NCBI RefSeq assembly: GCF_019393635.1
Contig: NC_057861.1
Location: 359,892,953 to 359,956,952 of the forward strand
Length of the DNA stretch: 64,000 bases
Source: Dromiciops gliroides
Lineage: Eukaryota; Chordata; Mammalia; Microbiotheria; Microbiotheriidae
Direction of reading: 5' to 3'
The notes under the pieces: generated by a model
What the model was told of the DNA's origin: nothing
Database searches by the model: none
What the model saw: only the letters and a program-made list of their open reading frames with translations
Made by a program: the position numbers and the translations under genes
Part shown: positions 33,166 to 44,179 of the stretch, piece after piece
Numbering within the stretch: the first letter of the stretch is position 1
How the letters are laid out: each line of letters begins with the position of its first letter

Positions 33166-35570
33166 GTTATTTAACAAATAGGAAAACTATTCACCCCTGA
33201 AAATAGTGTTTAATGGCAAGAAGATACAGTCTCCTATATAATTGTTGCCATAGGACCATTCTTCCCTGAACAATGATCCAGAGTCACTGGTTTTCTCCAT
33301 TCTGTATGTACTTTGGTACCTGAAATACCTGACCTCTTTAGTACACATAAAGCTTTCCCCAGTGAAAAGAAGTGTATATAATAAATGCATTATGCATAGA
33401 GAAACCAGCTGTTTGAGTTTATGAAATGTCTCAAATTATTTTTCAAATATTTTGGATTAGATAAAAACCCAACTAGGTTTTGCCAAGAACTTTTCCCCCT
33501 TAATTTTTGAAATCATGTGCAATTTTCAAGAAATTTACTCCATATGTTTCTGGTTCATTTACACTTAAATCATCAAAATATTGCTTTTTAAAGAGCTATT
33601 TGATGTCTCTGAAACCCTTTGAATTAATTCAGCATGCTTTTCGTGCACATTGTGTTAAAATAAGGATTTTGTTTAACAGTAGGAAATAAAGGCTTGCACT
33701 CGAGAATGGGGTTTGATTTGAACCCTTGAATCTGTGACTCAAGCCAAAATAGTTGTGTGTGAGAGTGTTTGTGTGTTAATGCTGTGTGTTTTCTAGACAT
33801 ACTACACCACACACTCATAAATCAGACCTTCTCTGTACTGTGGTCAGAAAAGCTGCTGCTTGGCATAGGAGTTGGTCACAGAGCAAAGTTTCTCCATGGT
33901 GAAGAGTGCATTTTTAAAGAACAACCCAAACATCTATCCTCCCTTTCCCCTCTCTGAGGATGCTTCCTCATCTCACCAGTGATAATCTTTTGACAGATTT
34001 TTGAACTGGAAAAATGCTAGACCATTGGGAACCGTCTCATATAATCCTTGGCAAAGGGTGACTCTCTCCTTTCTCTAAGTTACCACTCCATCTAGCTAAG
34101 GCCCTGCCAGAAAAACAAGAGAATGCATAGGGCAGGCTTTGAAAACAGTCTCTTCACTCAGTGGCTTTTTTTCTTTGTATTGAATTTGGAATTTTCTTCT
34201 TAGGAAGGAATGAGAATGGAAAATCATAAAACTTAATAAGTTAACTCACCAAGGCCAATTTATGGTAATCAGGGATTATTTGTGGATATTATCTTATTAA
34301 TCTCTTTGAAACAAAATGAAGACTAGCACATATATTAATTCTCTTTTTGTCAGAACTTATTTGCTAATTAATCAAATATGCCATTTATAAAACAGAAATA
34401 GGATTCTTGGAGATAAACTATAGAATGAGGCAGCAAGAGAATGTCTAAGGCAGTGGTTTCCAAACATTTTCAGATTTGATTTTGTAATGTTCTTTTCTCC
34501 TCCTGTCCTACTGCTAATATATAAGCAATTTCTATCCCAATAATGAGAGTCTCAAAGGCATACATTTAGAACTGGAAGGAACCTTAGAGTCTTTTAGTCA
34601 AAAGCTTAATTGGGTAAATTCATGCTTAGCCATTTTTCCTTCTCCACTCCTTACTTGGCAATGGTGGTTGTACACATGACACCAAAGTTCCCTGATGAAA
34701 ACAGAAATTTAGTCATCTGGATGTTCTATCACTTGATGCTAAATGTTTTAATGTTATGCAGACAAAACATCTAGATGACTGATTAAAAAATTTTTTTTTC
34801 ATCCAGATGCTCTGGCATCATTCTTAGTTTCCTATGTTGTCTAACATAAAGAAAGGGACAATGATTGACTTGAAAGCTTTTAAAGGATGCTATACAGATG
34901 TTTGAAGCTAAATTGCAGGTAAGAGTCATTTTTATGAAAATACTTAGTTTCTAAAAAACTTGTATCCTGGGGGAAATAGGGTTAAGTCTACACAGGATCC
35001 AAACCAGGTGATTTGGAAGGGAGAAGGGTCTATCAATTTGATGAACAAAGTAAAGGACCATCTTGTTTCTCACACTTTGTCTCATTCCATATTATTACCA
35101 GCATTCATATTTGGCCAACTGCAGAAATATCTGATGCTCTATGCTCATGTCTTTTCACCCTCTCTCCCTTTTTGGAAGAAAGGTTTGCTAGGTCCATCCA
35201 TTCTGACAGACTCTACAAATGTAACACAGAAAGAAGGGCATAGAACATTTTCAGGAGTCTCTTGCAGGGAAATGTGGCTAGAAAACACCAGCAGTCAAGC
35301 TTGCTTATCCATCACAAAACATCAGAAGGATTGAGGTTATCTTTGAAAATCAAATTTTAAAAGCTTTTGAATTGTGAGGTGATGGAGACAGAATGGTTTA
35401 AACAAAAGAGACAGAAAAAAACAAAGGTGAGAGAATGGATTTTCTTGGAGAAAGTCCTGGGAGAAGGGCAAGGAATATTTTATTACCTCCATTTCAATCC
35501 TAAGGAAACAGCCACAGAAGATATCTTAGATCAATACAGTGGAAAAGTCAGAACAAGAACATAGGCCCCT
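33166..35570. other. Long stretch with little recognisable repeat
   Basis: About 2.4 kb without a confident mobile element, apart from short MIR-like words near 34555. The segment 34200-34420 is AT-rich with many TAAT words. Open frames at 34960-35334 (124 codons) and 35367-35564 have no recognised domain and no splice context that I can defend. Confidence 0.4.
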
Positions 35571-35765
35571 TACTTTTAATTCACCACACATCTGACATTA
35601 GCTATGTGATCCAGGGAAAGTCACTTTATCTCCAAGGAGTGACAGTGACCTACCTCACTAGTTTTTTGGCAGGAAAGTGCTTTGTAAACCATAGTGCTTA
35701 TAGATATGTGTTGTTGATGCTGTTGTTGTCATTGTTATTATCTCATTTTCATCTTTATCCTTTGA
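35571..35765 (+). repeat. MIR-like CORE-SINE
   Basis: TTAGCTATGTGATCCAGGGA, AAGTCACTTTATCTCCAAGG and AAAGTGCTTTGTAAACC. Confidence 0.5.
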
Positions 35766-36185
35766 GTGGAGCTTAGATAGAAATGGTCCTGGGATAGGGA
35801 TCTATTTTGTTCTTATTCTATTAATGTATAGATAAATAAAAATATCTACCTTTTGCAACTAAATAAATGTATTGAGATGCGAAGTTTATCTTCTGTAGGA
35901 TTCCTGAAAACTTCAGAACAACTCTAAAACAGATATAAAAATGGGGATGATATGTTCCTTATTTTGTACTTACTTGGTTGGATTTCTTTTGCAAGCTTTC
36001 TGTATTTTGAGAATTTTTCAACCATGTAGTTTGTAGATTTTTAGGACTTGTTATGGCAATGTCTATTAAAAGCATTTTTTAATTTTATATGTGTGTGTGT
36101 ATAGATCAATGATATTTCTAAGTGATTGTGAACAAGGATTTTATCTGTGAAAATACTCATCCTAGTGCAGTTTACTTCTTGATTT
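35766..36185. other. No recognised feature
   Basis: AT-rich. A short GT run is at 36090-36102. Confidence 0.4.
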
Positions 36186-36326
36186 TTTGGGGGGAGCAAT
36201 GTGGATTAAGTGACTTGCCCAGGGTCACACAGCTAGTAAGGGTCATGTGTCTGAGGCCAGATTTGAACTCAGGTTCTCCTGACTCCAGGGCCAGTGCTCT
36301 ATCCACTGTGCCACCTAGGTGCCCCA
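36186..36326 (-). repeat. Marsupial SINE
   Basis: Reversed core AAGTGACTTGCCCAGGGTCA and a GGGGCACCTAGGTGGCACAG head on the minus strand. Confidence 0.85.
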
Positions 36327-38656
36327 TAACCAAAACAATTTTAAAGAACTTCATGATAGAAAATGTTCTCAACATCAAGCATCTTCACATCAGTCAAATT
36401 GTGAAAGAAAATAGACAGAATAACTTTAGAAAAAGGAACTAATAAGTAAAATTAATACTTCAAGTCTGTATTCAAATGTCATTAGTTCTTCCTCTGTTGA
36501 TGGTTTGCATTTTTTATACATCCTTTTGGTAGCATCCTAATCATCATTTCTTTCACAATTACTATTGCTAACTGTATTACCCTCCATCTTATTCCCTTCC
36601 CTTGATATTTATTCTATTTTCTATCTTCCTTCACCCTATCCCTCCTCAAAGGTCTTTTTCTTTTTACTGCCCCCTCCCCCAGTTTCCCCTTCCTTCCTTT
36701 GTCTCTCCCCCACCCCCACCCCCATTTCCTTCTGCTTCCACTTTCTCTCAGGGCAAAATGTATTACTATAACCACTTCAGTGTGTATGTTATTCCCTCTT
36801 TGAGCCAATTCTGATGAGTAAAGTTCATCCACCCCCCGACTCCTTTCCCATCTTCCCCTCCACTCCATAACTTGTTTCTTGTTTCTTTTTTATGTGAGCT
36901 ACTTTCTCCAGTCTACCTCTCCCTTTCCCTTTTTCCAGTGCATTCCTTTACTGCTCAACTTTATTTTGAAGATGTCATCATCAGTCATCTAGGGTGACAC
37001 AGTGGACAAAGCACCACCCTGGACGCAGGAGTTTCCCAATCCCAAACCACCCCAGACATATGCCACCCCACCCTGTCTGCCCCACAAAACAAGGATAAAG
37101 TAAAATAAATACTTTATAGATATCATCCCTTCATATTCACATCACACCTATGCCCTCTGTCTAAATATATTCCTTTCAGCTGCCCTAATACTTGAGAAAG
37201 TTCTTATGAGTTAAAAGTACTATCTTCCCATGTAGGAATGTAAACAGTTTAATCTTTTAATATCCCTAATGAATTACTTTCCTGTTTACCTTTTTATACT
37301 TCTCTAGGGTCTTGTCTTAGAAAGTCAAATTTTCTATTCAGTTCAGGTCTTTTCATCATGAATGCCTGAAAGTTCTCTTTTTTCATTGAAGTCCCATTTT
37401 TCTCCCCTTAAAGATTATACACATATCCTTACTGTAGCTCCACAGTATTTGAATTGCTTCTTTCTGGCTGCTTGGAATATTTTTCCTTGACCTGGAAGCT
37501 CTGGAATTTGGCTATAATATTCCTGGAAGTTGTCCTTTTGGGATCTTCTTTCAAGAGGTGATTGGGAGATTCTTTCAATTTCAATTTTAACCTTCTGCTT
37601 CTAGAATATCAGCAGGGCAATTTTCCCTGACAATTTCTTGAAGGATGCTGTCTAAACTGTTTATTTGGTCATGGTTTTCAGGGAGGTCCAATGATTTTCA
37701 AATGATCTCTCCTGGATCTATTTTCAAGGTCAGCTATTTTTCCACGAGATATTTCAGATTGCCCTCGGATTTTTATTCATTTGAATTTCTTTGCTGTGTC
37801 TTGGTTGCTCATAAAGTCACTAGCTTCCATTTGTTCAATCCTAATTCTTAGGCAATTATTTTCCTCAGAGAGCTTTTCTATCTCCTTTTCCATTTGGCTT
37901 TTCAAACTATTGACTTTTTTCTCATGACTTTCCTACATCACTCTCATTTCCCTTTCCATTCTTTCTTCCATCTCTCTAAATCTTCCTTCGATCTCTCCTA
38001 CTTTCTCTTCAAAGTCCCTTTTGAGCACTTTATGGACTAAGACCAATTCATATTTTTTCTAGGAAGCTTTGGATGTTGGAGCCTTGACTTTGTTATTCTC
38101 TTCTTCTTATGGTGTATTCTGACCTATCTTTCCCCCAAATAAACTGTCTATTGTCTGCTGTTTTCTTTCCCTATTCATCTCAACCTGGAAGCAGATGTAT
38201 GATTGAAATCTGATTCCCTATGGTCAGAAGCTTGATATGCCTGTGTCCCTCCCCAACTAGGCCCCCACCACTTGATTCAGCCCACTGGTTCAGAACCAGG
38301 GCGATTTGCTCCAACTCTAGCAGACACCACAGCCACTAAAACCTGGCCAACCACCAAATCCTCTCACCGATCCATGAGCCAAGTATCAGAAGAAGCTGCT
38401 GGCCCTGAAGACTCTGAGGTCCTTGAGGCACAGTCTGTTTGAGGCTGGGTATGCACCATTAGCTAAACTTCTCTCTCAGCCTGCATAGCAGGTGATCCCA
38501 GTTTTCATCTTTGGCTGGACAATATTCTCACTCTGTTCTTATGTGGGTTAGGTTCCGCTGGGACTTATCTTGTGATATGATTTATGGAGTGGTTGGATTA
38601 TTTATCTGGAGCTTGGGAAAATCACAGCCTTTCCTCTGCCATCTTGGCTCTACCCC
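36327..38656 (-). mobile_element. HAL1 (half-L1) copy, 5' end to 3' UTR
   Basis: Reading leftward: 5' end near 38656 (AGCCAAGATGGCAGAGG), 5' UTR to about 38100, ORF1 remnant to about 37330, with a leucine-rich coiled-coil part (MEKEIEKLSEENN) and an RNA-binding motif (LENRSRRDHLKIIG), then an inherited SINE fossil, a purine-rich tract (plus strand CT-rich, 36560-36950), and an L1-type 3' UTR by about 36340-36540. No ORF2 lies between ORF1 and the 3' UTR. Stops in ORF1 show it is inactive. The 3' end is overlapped by a later SINE. Confidence 0.65.
36980..37112 (+). repeat. SINE fossil embedded in HAL1 (second copy)
   Basis: GGTGACACAGTGGACAAAGC and a truncated, rearranged core, flanked by TTTGAAGATGTCATC (36965-36979) and TTTATAGATATCATC (37113-37127). 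These are the reverse complements of the flanks in the 30717-30843 copy. Orientation relative to HAL1 is the same. Confidence 0.75.
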
Positions 38657-38659
38657 ACC

Positions 38660-39720
38660 CCTTTTTGCATCATTGTATTGTTGAGAATAGTCAAGTCATT
38701 CACATTTCTTCATCAAAAATATTGCTGTCTCTCTGCACAGTGTTCTCTTGGTTCTGCTCACTTCATTATATATCATTTCATGCAAGTCTTTCCAGGCTTT
38801 TCTGAAATCATCCTGCTTGTCATTTCTTAGAGCACAATAATATTCCATTACAATCATATACCAGAGTTTGTTTAGTCATTCCCCAAATGATAGGCATTCC
38901 TTTGTTTTCCAATTCTTAGCCACTGCAAAAAAGAGCTACTATAAATATTTTTGTACAAATAGGTCTTTTTCTCTTTGGGGGCATGTCATTGGGATATAAA
39001 CCTAGCACTGGTATGGATGGATCAAAGGGTATACACATTTTTATACTCCTTTGGACATAATTCCAAATTCTTCTCAAGAATAGTTGGATCTTTTCATAAC
39101 TCCACTAATAGTGCATTAGCATCCCAGCTTGCCCACATCCCTTCAAACCCCCAATATTTTCCTTTTTTGTTATATTTGTCACTCTGAATGGTTTGAGTTG
39201 ATACTTCAGAGTTGTTTTAATTTGCATTTCTCTGATCAATAGTAATCTAGAGCATTTTTTCATATGATTATAGATGGCTTTGATGTCATTGTCTGAAAAC
39301 TACCTGTTCATATACTTTGAGCATTTATCAATTGGGGAATGACTTGTATTTTTATAAATTTGACTCAGTTCTCTATATATTTGAGGAATGAGGCCTTTAT
39401 CAGAGATATTTGTGTAAAAAAAATCTTTCCCAGTTTTCTGCTTCCCTTGTAACCTTGGTTACATTAAATTTGTTTGTGCAAAAACTTAACTTTATATAAT
39501 CGAAATATTCTATTTTATATTTTATTTTGCTCTCTATATTTTCTTTGGTCCTAAATTCTTCCTCTGCCCATAAATCTGACAGATAAAATGATTCTGTACT
39601 TTCTTAATTTGCTTATGGTATCATCCTTTATGTGTAAATCATGTACCCATTTTGACCTTATTTTAGTACATGGTATGAGATGTTTCAAGCATTGGTTTCA
39701 GGAATTTTCTCCACTTATCT
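38660..39720 (-). mobile_element. L1 ORF2 C-terminus and partial 3' UTR
   Basis: On the plus strand it shows the antisense ORF2 end: GGGATATAAACCTAGCACTG, TTGCATTTCTCTGATCAATA, TCAATTGGGGAATGACTTGT and TGAGGCCTTTATCAGAGATA. It closely matches 9330-9752. It abuts the 5' end of the HAL1 on its left and an L2 on its right. Confidence 0.8.
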
Positions 39721-40030
39721 TTTCTGCCTAGTATGCTCTCTGTCCTTGACTCAAACTATTGACCTCCCTAGCTTCCTTTAAGTCCCACCCAAATTCCCAC
39801 CTCCCATAGGAAGTCTTCCCCCTCCCCTCTTAATTCTAGTGCTTTCCTTGTGTAAATTAGTTTCTGTTTATCCTGTACATAATTTGCTTTGTCTATATTT
39901 GTTTACATGTTGTCTCCTTCATTAGATTGTAAGTTCATTGAGAGCAGAATCTGTCTTTTGCCTCTTTCTGTAACACTACTGCTTAATGTAGTGTCTGGCC
40001 CATAGTAGGCACTTAATAGAAGGGTTTGTT
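39721..40030 (+). repeat. L2 3' end
   Basis: CTTTAAGTCCCACCCAAATT, AGATTGTAAGTTCATTGAGA, TTTTGCCTCTTTCTGTAACA and CCATAGTAGGCACTTAATA form the typical L2 ending. Confidence 0.75.
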
Positions 40031-40035
40031 TGTTT

Positions 40036-41795
40036 TTTAATTGAATTATATTAGAGATTCAAAGATGGATCAAAATTAGTAAAAAAAAATCCAGAAAATT
40101 AGTTATATTAAAAATAGAACAATCAAAACTGTATGATCACTTCAATAGATATAGAAAAATCCTTTGACAAAGTATAGCACTAATATATGATTTTAAAAAA
40201 AAACAACCTACAAAGAACAGAAACAAAAATACCTTTTTAATGTCACAAAAATTACTTCCCTAAAACCAAAAGCAAGTGCCATGCAATGGGGATAGATATA
40301 CTAAAAATTTCCTCAATAAATAAACCAGTTAAACAAGGATATCAACTCTCCCCATAATTATTTAATACAGTTCTGGAATTACAATTTTATATGGTCCTTG
40401 AAATGCTATCCATAGCAGTGAGAAAAGAAAAAAATCAAGGGTGTAAAAATAGGTAAATAAACTACTGTTTGATAAACTACAAAACAAATTATTTAAGAAC
40501 AAAACTCCCTATTTGATTAAAAAAAATAAATCTCTTGGGAAAACAGCAAAGAAGTCTGGCAGAAATTAGACTTAACCACTTTATGAGATATTCCACGGTA
40601 TACTGTAAATGGATAAATGACTTTAATATTATAGATTTATACTATTAAAATTACAAAATTAGTATATATTCTTAACCAAACAATGGGTAGAGGCAATTGT
40701 AAAAGCTAAAACTGATAAATTTGATTATATCAAACTGAAATGTTTTTTGCACAAACAAAATTATTATACTCAGAATAAGAAGGGAAGCATCAAATAGGAA
40801 ACATTTGTATCACATTTCTCTGATAAAAGCTTGGTATCCAAAATGTATAGTGCATGTGTGACCAAAAGCCATTTCTCAATGGATTAGTAGTGAAAACATA
40901 TGAACAAACAGTTCACAAAAAATAATTGAAAACTATTAACAACTATATGAAAAAATACTCCAAATCACACATAATAAAAGAAATAAAATTGAAAACAACC
41001 CTGAGGTTTCACATCACACCATGAAAATTCACAAAGATGAAGGAAGATGAAAAATTGTCATTGTTGGAGGGCTTGAAGGAAGATAGAAATAGTAGTACAT
41101 AGTTGATGGAGCTGTGAATCAATTATTTTGAAAAGCAACTTGGAATTGTGCAAATAAAGTGAATAAAATGACCATACCCTTTGACTGAAAGATTCCACTA
41201 CCTATACCCCAAAGGAAGTCATAATAAGAAGTAGAACTATATACCAAAGTATATATACCAGCACTTTTTGTGATAATAAAAAATTGGAAACAAAATATAT
41301 GCTCATTGAATAGTGAGTGGGTAAACAAATTGTATTATATGAATTTAATGGAATATTACTGTGTGTAAGAAACCATGAATGTGATGAATAGAGAGAATTA
41401 TGGAAAGAGCTATGTGAAATATTATAATTGAACTAAGCAGAGTCAAGAAAACGGTATACAAATTAATTACAATAATGTAAATGAAAAAACCACCACAAAA
41501 AGTTAATGCTGCCAAATGTTTTTAAAGAAAAAGCATGAATTAAAAGAATAGATATAAGAAGATACATGGCATCAAACCCAATTGATTTACAATGTTAGGA
41601 GGTTGGACAATATATTGTATTTCCCGATATATTTATCAGTTATGCTGATTTTTCCCTCTTCTTTTTTCTTAAAAAAAACCATTTGTTATATGGCATGACT
41701 CTCTGGGAGATAGAGGGATAATGGGGTGGGAAAGATGATAAAGTTAAGATAAATTAAGAGTCATCAATAAAAACTGTTTTTAAAATAAATGCCAT
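40036..41795 (+). mobile_element. L1 ORF2 3' half and 3' UTR
   Basis: Near 40130 the plus strand reads MITSIDIEKSFDKV, the L1 reverse transcriptase motif (catalytic-domain block A). The rest of ORF2 follows to about 41400, then a 3' UTR of the second L1 type (GACTCTCTGGGAGATAGAGG) and an A-rich end. It is 5'-truncated and has stop codons and frameshifts. Confidence 0.75.
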
Positions 41796-42055
41796 TAAAG
41801 AGAGAACTGTCATGATTATTTAAGTGAAAACAAAAACAAAAAAGTAGTTAATCTTTCTATATGTTCCTTTGGTTGATTGGCCATGTGTTTTATTAATAAA
41901 TACATTGTATAAATATTGGATTTGTCACAATAATTTCTAAATCTGTTATAGGCCATTTCATGGTTAAAATATACAATAAGAATATTTTTGTGTATTGTGT
42001 AGGTTTTAATGACTTTACACATTTTCTTCCCATTTTAGCTTTGATAGCCTTCATT

Positions 42056-42209
42056 ATCTATCTATATCTATATCTATATCTATATCTATATCTATATCTA
42101 TATCTATATCTATATCTATATCTATATCTATATCTATATCTATATCTATATCTATATCTATATCTATATCTATATCTATATCTATATCTATATCTATATC
42201 TATATCTAT
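42056..42209. repeat. (TATATC)n microsatellite at a SINE tail
   Basis: About 25 perfect hexamer units. It sits between the left target duplication of a SINE (42049-42061) and the SINE A-tail. An 84-codon LY-repeat open frame here is an artefact of the repeat. Confidence 0.95.
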
Positions 42210-42357
42210 TTTAATTTTTTTTCTGGGCAATGAGGGTTAAGTGATTTGCCCAGGGTCACACAACTAGTAAATCTCAAGTGTCTGAGGCTGGATTTAAATT
42301 CAGGTCCTCCTGACTCCAGGGCCAGTGCTTTATCCACTGCATCACCTAGCTGTCCCC
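42210..42357 (-). repeat. Marsupial SINE with microsatellite tail
   Basis: Reversed core and head (GGGACAGCTAGGTGATGCAG on the minus strand). The duplication CTTCATTATCTAT is at 42049-42061 and 42358-42370. Confidence 0.85.
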
Positions 42358-42419
42358 CTTCATTATCTATTGTCTTAATGTATGTTAATAATTTTTTAAC
42401 TATTGTGGTAAAGTGACAT

Positions 42420-42931
42420 ATTGACCTCTTTAGAGAAAGATTCCATGAGAAGAATGTGTGTTTTCAGTGGGGCCATATAGTTTGATAATATCCATACATG
42501 TAAAGTGATAAAAGAAACATCTTGGTTTAACTTTCTCCTTAATTTGGAAGCCATATTTAGTTCTGTTTAATAGAAATGATACTGTGATTAAGGCTAGGAA
42601 AAATGTTAAAGGACTTAAATTGTGTCCTGAAAATGCCACAATTGACACCGATTGTGTTTTTCATTGTCTTGGTGATGTATTTTAAATAGAAAGAAGTTTC
42701 TATGAAGAAATAAAATACAATGGTGTTATCAGTAAACTTGGGTCTATTTAATAGGTTTACACTAAATGAATAAGTCATGAGTATGGAACTGTCATATGCT
42801 TTGCAATAATCAACAAAGACAGTATAAATTTTAAGGTGTATTGGGAGCCCTTGTTTAATAATTACCAATATGATAATTGCTTTTTACACACCTGGAATTT
42901 TTTGGCATTTTCTTTTTGCTCTTCAGCCAAT

Positions 42932-42973
<42 letters not shown>

Positions 42974-43200
42974 CTTTTAATAGATTTTTCTTAGTGATAC
43001 AAGCTATGAATCCTCTGTACAAAGTACATAAAGTACATTAGTATTTAACTACCCCATATTTGGAAAGGTTGATGGTGTTCTAATCTGGTGGTAATTGATT
43101 TGTGACACATTTTCTTAAAAAGGCAAGGATCAAACTTGTCTGAAAGGAATTTTGTAAAGTGTTTTGCTAGTAATTCATGTGAAACATTTGGACAAATAAT
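42420..43200 (-). mobile_element. LINE reverse transcriptase fossil (Dong/R4-like)
   Basis: On the minus strand an open frame (42557-42868) reads IYTVFVDYCKAYDS, the reverse transcriptase motif seen as (F/I)DYKKAFDS in R4/Dong-type LINEs. Upstream, a broken frame gives EEQKENAKKFQVCKKQL, like the EQKG-C-KDQL block of that clade. Downstream, an IGVNCGI reading recalls its IGMEFGL motif. The rest is decayed and split by a (TG)n tract. The clade call is tentative. Confidence 0.5.
42931..42971. repeat. (TG)n microsatellite
   Basis: About 20 TG units within the LINE fossil. Confidence 0.95.
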
Positions 43201-43790
43201 CTTATCCAGTCTTGCTCTTTTCTAGTTTAAAAAAAAAAATAGTACCCCCATTAATTTCCTTCTATGTAACTGTTCTGTTGTACATTATATGAACCATGTG
43301 CAATCTTTCTCTAATTGTAATTGACTTGCATTTTCATTATGGTTGACATTTTGTGACCATTTAGAAAATTAGAAATAACCCAAATCCTCCTTCTTTAGTT
43401 TAACTCTGCAATTTTTACCTCTTAAGGCTCTGTTAAGTATTTGATTAATATGTTTCTAAATTGTTTTTATTATCTTTATTTTTTGGACAGCTTGTATTTC
43501 CTTATTCTTCAATTTTGCCTTAATTATTAATAAAGAGAATATGGAATTTCTCTTTTTTCCTAAATTCCTTCCCTTATATTTATTTGGAATTTTGATGTTT
43601 TTGATTGAGTAATATGATGCACAAGTTTTCTATTCTATGAATCAAATAAATATTTATGCAACCTTCCAGTGATTTTCATAGATCTTCAATAATGTCTGCA
43701 AGTCACTTATCTCTTGATAGTGTTTGATGCCTATCCTTAGGAGTATAAATCTATCTCTTCATATGATTTTTAAGGGAAAAGGAAGGAAAT
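43201..43790. other. AT-rich sequence, possibly more LINE fossil
   Basis: It has the same base composition as the LINE fossil, but no motif could be read on either strand. Confidence 0.3.
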
Positions 43791-43794
43791 AAAC

Positions 43795-44035
43795 ATGTAT
43801 ATAGCACCTACAGAATGCCAGATACTACATTAAGCACTTTACAAATATAATCCCATTTGATCCTCACAACTACCCTGCGAGGCAGTAGCTGTTATTATAT
43901 TCATTTTATTGTTGAGATGACTGAGGCAGACAATGGTTAAGTAACTTTCCCAGAATTACAGAGCCAGTAAGGAGGTTAGGCTGGATGAATCCAATCCCAA
44001 CATTATTCACTGTGCCTTCCAGATGCCTTATCATG
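43795..44035 (-). repeat. Ther/MIR-like SINE
   Basis: ATTAAGCACTTTACAAATAT, CATTTGATCCTCACAACTAC, ACTGAGGCAGACAATGG and an AAGTAACTTTCCCAGAATTA core. Confidence 0.65.
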
Positions 44036-44079
44036 ACAATGAGTTCCACACATCCTACAGTTTGCAGGTCTTGAAATTT

Positions 44080-44175
44080 ATGTGTATATACATGTATGTA
44101 TACACATATGTTTCACACATGCATGTATATGTATATATACACATTCATATGTGTGCATGTGTATACATATGTATC
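44080..44175. repeat. Complex ATGTATAC/CACA microsatellite
   Basis: Alternating purine-pyrimidine sequence (TATACATGTATGTATACACA and similar). Confidence 0.85.
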
Positions 44176-44179
44176 CTCC

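Noticed and set aside
34960..35334. 124-codon open frame on the plus strand
   Set aside because: No recognisable domain, and no splice or promoter evidence. An isolated frame of this size is expected by chance.
36614..36868. 84-codon Arg/Gly-rich frame
   Set aside because: Produced by the HAL1 purine-rich tract. Low-complexity composition, no domain.
42056..42209. Could be mistaken for a CRISPR-like or satellite array
   Set aside because: It is a simple 6-bp microsatellite without spacers, tied to a SINE tail. The host is a vertebrate.
41960..42214. LY-repeat open frame
   Set aside because: Produced by translation of the hexanucleotide microsatellite.
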